The position numbers and the translations under genes were made by a program. A stretch of DNA of 8,159 bases from a bacterium (GTDB lineage: Bacteria; UBA9089; JASEGY01), in the NCBI GenBank assembly GCA_030019105.1, contig JASEGY010000142.1:1-8159 (forward strand), given 5' to 3'. The notes under the pieces are model-generated. The model did no database searches. It had not been told where the DNA came from and was given only the letters and a program-made list of their open reading frames with translations. Numbering within the stretch: the stretch's first letter is position 1; the number at the start of each line of letters is the position of its first letter. Positions 5,177 through 8,159 of the stretch are shown here, one piece after another.

Positions 5177-7345
5177 TTAGAAAAACGGAGCAGGACATGG
5201 CCTGGACTTTCGTTGGTCACTGCCTTGTTGGCACTGTTTTCTTATCCGATTGATATAGTTTACTAATTCTCTGTCCCCCTCATCTCTGGCCAATTTTTCG
5301 GCTATTTCAAATCTCTCCTCTGCCTTTTCTATTTCAAAATCCCTCAGACAAAGCAGGCCCAACTTAAACTGGATTTCCGCATCATCGGGGGTCATCTTAA
5401 CGGCTATCTCTAAATATTGCTTACTCCCTTCGTAACAATGCATCTCTTCAAAGGCGAACTTCCCAATTTTGTGGGGTATCTCAAGAAACGGAGGCGCCTT
5501 CTTGATTGCCCAGTCAAAATAATTATGGGCTTCCTTGCACAGCTTTCTCTGGCAATAAAACATGCCAATCCGATAATAGATAAACGGATCCTTTTTACTA
5601 CGTTTTATCGCCTCCCTAAAATATTGTTTAGCCTTATCTTCAAGACCGCGATCAAGATATCTATCCCCTATCTCCACACACAGAAGATGCCCTTCTGAAC
5701 TAAGCCTGACAGCCTGCTGACAGTACTTGTCGGCTCGAGTTAACTCATTCATCTCCAGATAGATAAAACCTCTAATAAAATAACTGTCGACCCCTTTACC
5801 ACAAAGCTCATCAAGTTTATCCATCAGCAAGAGGGCTTCTTCAAACCTACGCTTTTCGGTTAAATGACGGCTCTGGTGACTATAGGCGCTCGCCAAATAC
5901 TTTTTGATAAATGGATGCTCAGGTGTAAGCTCGATAACTTTTTCCCAATATTTAATGGCCTCTCCGGGCTGGTCATCCAGATCATAGCTTAGACCCAGAC
6001 TGTTTAAGGCCTCTATATGCCTGGGATTTTGCTTTAACACCTCTTTAAACTCTTTTATGGCACTCTCTATTCGATCCTCACAGAGATACAACTCTCCCAA
6101 TTCGAATCTTGTCCGGATATCTTTTAGATCATAGCCTAAGGCACGCTTATATGCGGTAATGGCATTCTCTATCTCATCTTCAGTTAAGTAATTCTCCGCC
6201 AGATGTCTGTAAGCCACATTTAAACAGCCCTTCAATCTTTCCTCCGGCAAAGATCGCCCGGCCGCCTTGCGCCAGCCGGAAATGACCTTTAGCCAGTATT
6301 TCCTGCTTTGCTGGGAGTCCTGGATCTTATCAAAAGCCAGCGCCAGGTTATGGAGAATATCTAATTTGGTATCGTCTATGACCTCTGCTTTCAGCCAGTA
6401 ATCGACAGCCTCTTTGGTATTATCTTCTCTGATAGCCGCATTTCCCTTCAGGTAATAGGCGTGAGACAAGTTATGCCTGACTTCTTCATTCTGAGGGTCT
6501 ATCTCTAATAGCCTTTCCCATATCCTTATGGCCTCATCGTTTCTTCCTTCTTTGATGAGATCTAACCCCAGTTTCTGACAAAGGATATTTGAGTTTTTAT
6601 CTATTCGGCTATGGTGTAATCCAGCTTGATGGACCACCTCTAATGCCTGGGCGGCCTCTTCTAATTGATGATTGCGAATATGAGCTACAGCCAGGTAATA
6701 GCTGGCTATCTTCTTAAAGGTTGGTGTCTGCGAGGCCTTTTTTAATAAAGGTAAGGCCTTATCCACCTCGTCCTGTCTAAGGGAGATAAAGCCCTCAAAG
6801 AACGGCCTTTCGTCCCCTTTAAGGTCTTCTAACAGGACGCGACAGTCATCGATCCTGTTCTCCTTTAGATAGGCCATCATCAGGTAACAATTGGCATTTA
6901 TAGATTTCAAGAGACTAATAGCCTCTCTTGTCTGGCCGCTCCTCAAACAGGCCAAAGCCAGGCAGGATATTATTTGATCATTATTCGGATCTAACCTGAG
7001 GGTCTTTCGGTAGGCATTTATGGCTTCTTTCATCTGATTGGCCTTATGCAAACAGAGGCCCAGGTGAAAGAGATAGATTGCCTTGTCCGGTTGGAACTTG
7101 ACGGCATTACTCAGATTAGCTTTGGCGGCCTCTAACTGATTCTCTTTATAAAACGATATCCCATACTGGAAGTAAGCCTCGGCTAAATTAGCTAATAGCC
7201 GGTCATCAACAGACTCTGACTTTACCAGGGACTTCCATTCATTAATGGCCTGCCGGTAATCTCCCTTAGAAAAATATTCCTGGCCACGCCTCTCAGATAT
7301 GGCCGTATGAACCTTCTTTTTCTTGTGATTCTTCTTTCTACCCAT
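5177..7345 (-). CDS. Large TPR-repeat protein, first gene of the chaperone operon
   Basis: The protein has 722 residues and is almost entirely tetratricopeptide repeats, which form a superhelical protein-binding scaffold. Clear TPR helices include GQEYFSKGDYRQAINEWKSL (21-40), LGLCLHKANQMKEAINAYRK (95-114), EAIRIWERLLEIDPQNEEVR (271-290) and LGELYLCEDRIESAIKEFKE (416-435). Further examples are LGLSYDLDDQPGEAIKYWEK (450-469) and LGLLCLRDFEIEKAEERFEI (662-681). The repeats run from about residue 20 to 700. The N-terminus MGRKKNHKKKKVH is strongly basic and is not a signal peptide, so a cytoplasmic, possibly nucleic-acid- or ribosome-associated, location is inferred. No enzymatic domain is seen. 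The ATG at 7345 has no clear Shine-Dalgarno (GTTGATAAAAA precedes it), but no better start is visible. It probably supplies client or partner recognition for the Hsp70 machine encoded downstream. Confidence 0.9.
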   Translation of the reverse strand: MGRKKNHKKKKVHTAISERRGQEYFSKGDYRQAINEWKSLVKSESVDDRLLANLAEAYFQYGISFYKENQLEAAKANLSNAVKFQPDKAIYLFHLGLCLHKANQMKEAINAYRKTLRLDPNNDQIISCLALACLRSGQTREAISLLKSINANCYLMMAYLKENRIDDCRVLLEDLKGDERPFFEGFISLRQDEVDKALPLLKKASQTPTFKKIASYYLAVAHIRNHQLEEAAQALEVVHQAGLHHSRIDKNSNILCQKLGLDLIKEGRNDEAIRIWERLLEIDPQNEEVRHNLSHAYYLKGNAAIREDNTKEAVDYWLKAEVIDDTKLDILHNLALAFDKIQDSQQSRKYWLKVISGWRKAAGRSLPEERLKGCLNVAYRHLAENYLTEDEIENAITAYKRALGYDLKDIRTRFELGELYLCEDRIESAIKEFKEVLKQNPRHIEALNSLGLSYDLDDQPGEAIKYWEKVIELTPEHPFIKKYLASAYSHQSRHLTEKRRFEEALLLMDKLDELCGKGVDSYFIRGFIYLEMNELTRADKYCQQAVRLSSEGHLLCVEIGDRYLDRGLEDKAKQYFREAIKRSKKDPFIYYRIGMFYCQRKLCKEAHNYFDWAIKKAPPFLEIPHKIGKFAFEEMHCYEGSKQYLEIAVKMTPDDAEIQFKLGLLCLRDFEIEKAEERFEIAEKLARDEGDRELVNYINRIRKQCQQGSDQRKSRPCPAPFF

Positions 7346-7377
7346 TTTTTATCAACGACCCAACAAATGGCTAAAAT

Positions 7378-7418
7378 CAGGTGATCGGTGAGGAAAAAGT
7401 AGTCACCGGTTATCACTG
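7378..7418 (-). promoter_or_regulatory. Hairpin in the 5' leader of the chaperone operon
   Basis: CGGTGA (7386-7391) pairs with TCACCG (7403-7408) across an 11 nt loop. GTGAT (7381-7385) pairs with ATCAC (7412-7416) after a 3 nt bulge. The structure would lie about 35-70 nt upstream of the TPR start codon in the mRNA and could affect translation or stability. It does not match a riboswitch, or the ROSE or CIRCE elements, that I recognise. Confidence 0.4.
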
Positions 7419-7499
7419 ATTAGATGATGATGATAGGAATTTTGATTTTAGGGCAATTCGGAAGAAGTGTCACAGAAGTTGCCCCCAGATGTTTTTTAG

Positions 7500-7521
7500 T
7501 GCTTTGAACCTGCTTTGAGCC
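7500..7521 (-). repeat. 11 bp tandem repeat just downstream of the operon promoter (operator candidate)
   Basis: TGCTTTGAACC (7500-7510) is followed directly by TGCTTTGAGCC (7511-7521), 10 of 11 bases identical. The spacing is about one helical turn, placing both on the same DNA face, and they lie just past the expected transcription start near 7527. A dimeric regulator site is possible; no known consensus is recognised. Confidence 0.4.
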
Positions 7522-7533
7522 CACTGATTTTGA

Positions 7534-7562
7534 ATTATAGTATATAGAAATGGGTAAGTCAA
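7534..7562 (-). promoter_or_regulatory. Sigma70-type promoter of the chaperone operon
   Basis: On the minus strand TTGACT (7562-7557) and TATAAT (7539-7534) are separated by exactly 17 bp, a near-consensus vegetative promoter. It points toward the TPR gene and would give a leader of about 180 nt. No sigma32-like or CIRCE heat-shock sequence is evident, suggesting constitutive or repressor-controlled expression. Confidence 0.75.
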
Positions 7563-7703
7563 GTGAAAAGTTGAGGAAAAGAGAGAAATTTGGGAGATAA
7601 TTTGGAGAATCGGGTAGCCAAAAAAGTTGGGCAGGTAAAATTTGGGCACACCCCTCCCGTAGTGTCCCAAGATGCAGCAATTCTAATTATGACTTCAAAC
7701 AGC

Positions 7704-7792
7704 GTAGGTTGGGTTGATCGTTAGCGAAACCCAACAGATTCCGGTCATCGTATGCTGCCTTTTGTTGGGTTTCGTTCCTCAACCCAACCTAC
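7704..7792. repeat. Nested inverted repeat of the GTAGGTTGGGTT type
   Basis: The left arm 7704-7735 starts GTAGGTTGGGTTGATCG and ends GCGAAACCCAAC. The right arm 7764-7792 starts GTTGGGTTTCGTTCC and ends AACCCAACCTAC, and is the reverse complement of the left apart from a small indel. Each arm is also internally palindromic (GTTGGGTT with AACCCAAC), so the whole can fold as one long stem or two hairpins. I recognise this sequence as a dispersed intergenic repeat in many bacterial genomes, probably a REP or MITE-like element; no transposase is nearby to mobilise it. Confidence 0.75.
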
Positions 7793-7909
7793 AATTTCCG
7801 GGAATTCATCCAATGCAGATATCCCAACTACCATCGAGACCCATAATGAGAATTGCTGCCTAAGATGATAGCGCAAGATTGTGCCATCAAGTGGAAAAGA
7901 GAAAAGGCC

Positions 7910-8159
7910 TCATTCCCAAATCGGGAAATCGTCATAGAATGGTTCGTAAGTAACTTCAGTGACTTCAGTGGAAATGACTTCCTGCAGAGGAGAATGGCCA
8001 CGTTCATCAATTAGACCCATAAGATTGATATGATCACTTCAGAAACTACATCTTTCCGGTCTAAAGCCGCCTGATAAAGTTTCAATAATGTCCGGTAAGC
8101 ACACTGGCTTAGCTTACCAAGAAGCTTGCGATCATTTCGAAAGTATATCCGCAACATCT
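7910..8159 (-). pseudogene. IS91-family transposase remnant with internal deletion, running off the window edge
   Basis: On the minus strand, 8157 to 8011 reads MLRIYFRNDRKLLGKLSQC followed by AYRTLLKLYQAALDRKD and VVSEVIISI, then a stop. This matches the segment of IS91-like (Y2, zinc-binding) transposases that precedes the QTFGD...HPHLHA catalytic region. The expected QTFGD is absent. In another frame, up to the stop at 7910-7912, the sequence reads MGLIDERGHSPL and later YEPFYDDFP, resembling the C-terminal end of the same kind of protein (the region after an ILxHLGL-like motif). The simplest reading is an out-of-frame internal deletion joining the two parts near 8020-8035, removing the HUH and tyrosine catalytic motifs. 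It is non-functional as seen. The family assignment comes from memory of the motif. Confidence 0.6.

Larger units (their letters stand above)
7346..7909. other. Leader, promoter and intergenic region upstream of the chaperone operon; no supported gene
   Basis: No convincing gene is seen in these 564 bp on either strand. From right to left along the minus strand it contains a nested inverted repeat (7704-7792), an imperfect stem (TTGGGCACAC at 7642-7651 against GTGTCCCAA at 7662-7670), a strong promoter (7534-7562), an 11 bp tandem repeat (7500-7521) and a leader hairpin (7378-7418). The longer minus-strand open frames here have low-complexity compositions and no recognisable domain. Confidence 0.5.

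Noticed and set aside
7642..7670. Imperfect stem TTGGGCACAC / GTGTCCCAA as a terminator
   Set aside because: It has no T-run on either side and no gene ends next to it; it could be a chance dyad or an element end.
7420..7680. Minus-strand open frame of 86 codons upstream of the TPR gene
   Set aside because: It spans the promoter and leader, has a low-complexity composition (repeated NFSLFLNFSLDLP-like runs) and no recognisable domain or ribosome binding site.
7828..8010. Minus-strand 60-codon open frame
   Set aside because: It is in a different frame from the transposase C-terminal remnant, which has the recognisable motifs; this one is its shadow.

Overview
The window is an 8.2 kb bacterial chromosome segment of moderate GC content. 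It has one intact four-gene operon on the minus strand, flanked on both sides by accessory DNA: a truncated nuclease gene, a toxin-antitoxin pair, small non-autonomous elements, a minisatellite and a decayed transposase. The organism cannot be named from this sequence. The mix of a COG1569-type PIN module, YhcG/DUF1016 nuclease, IS91-like relic and GTAGGTTGGGTT intergenic repeats suggests an anaerobic Desulfobacterota-like or candidate-phylum bacterium, but this is a weak inference.

Layout, left to right. Positions 2-613 (+) hold the C-terminal part of a YhcG/DUF1016 PDDEXK nuclease. Its last 15 codons come from a roughly 199 bp inverted-repeat element (566-764) that interrupts it. Positions 765-956 are intergenic and may hold a short leftover coding tail. 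Positions 957-1665 (+) are a two-gene cassette with a 20 bp overlap: an unrecognised 91-residue putative antitoxin followed by a PIN-domain toxin. Near-identical imperfect direct repeats bracket it at 868-900 and 1712-1743. Positions 1666-2112 contain no gene; they hold hairpins and a purine-rich 53 bp tandem repeat with four full units and partial units at each end.

Positions 7345 to 2113 (-) are the operon. In transcription order it encodes a 722-residue TPR protein, a 102-residue J-domain-like protein, a 380-residue GrpE-like protein and a roughly 515-residue Hsp70/DnaK-like protein, with intergenic gaps of 13, 19 and 32 nt. A clear sigma70-type promoter (TTGACT-17-TATAAT) lies about 190 bp upstream of the TPR gene. 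The leader carries an 11 bp tandem repeat just after the expected start point and a hairpin close to the start codon.

The operon looks like a complete specialised Hsp70 machine: ATPase, nucleotide-exchange factor, J-like cochaperone and a TPR scaffold. Every component departs from the housekeeping form. The J-like protein has TPE where HPD should be. The GrpE-like protein has a recent 135 bp in-frame tandem duplication in its coiled coil, a very basic insert and a charged tail. The Hsp70 lacks nearly all of its helical lid. This operon is the most interesting item in the window.

Positions 7346-8159 hold the operon leader and promoter, a nested inverted repeat (7704-7792), and at the right edge the remains of an IS91-family transposase with an internal deletion and frame change.
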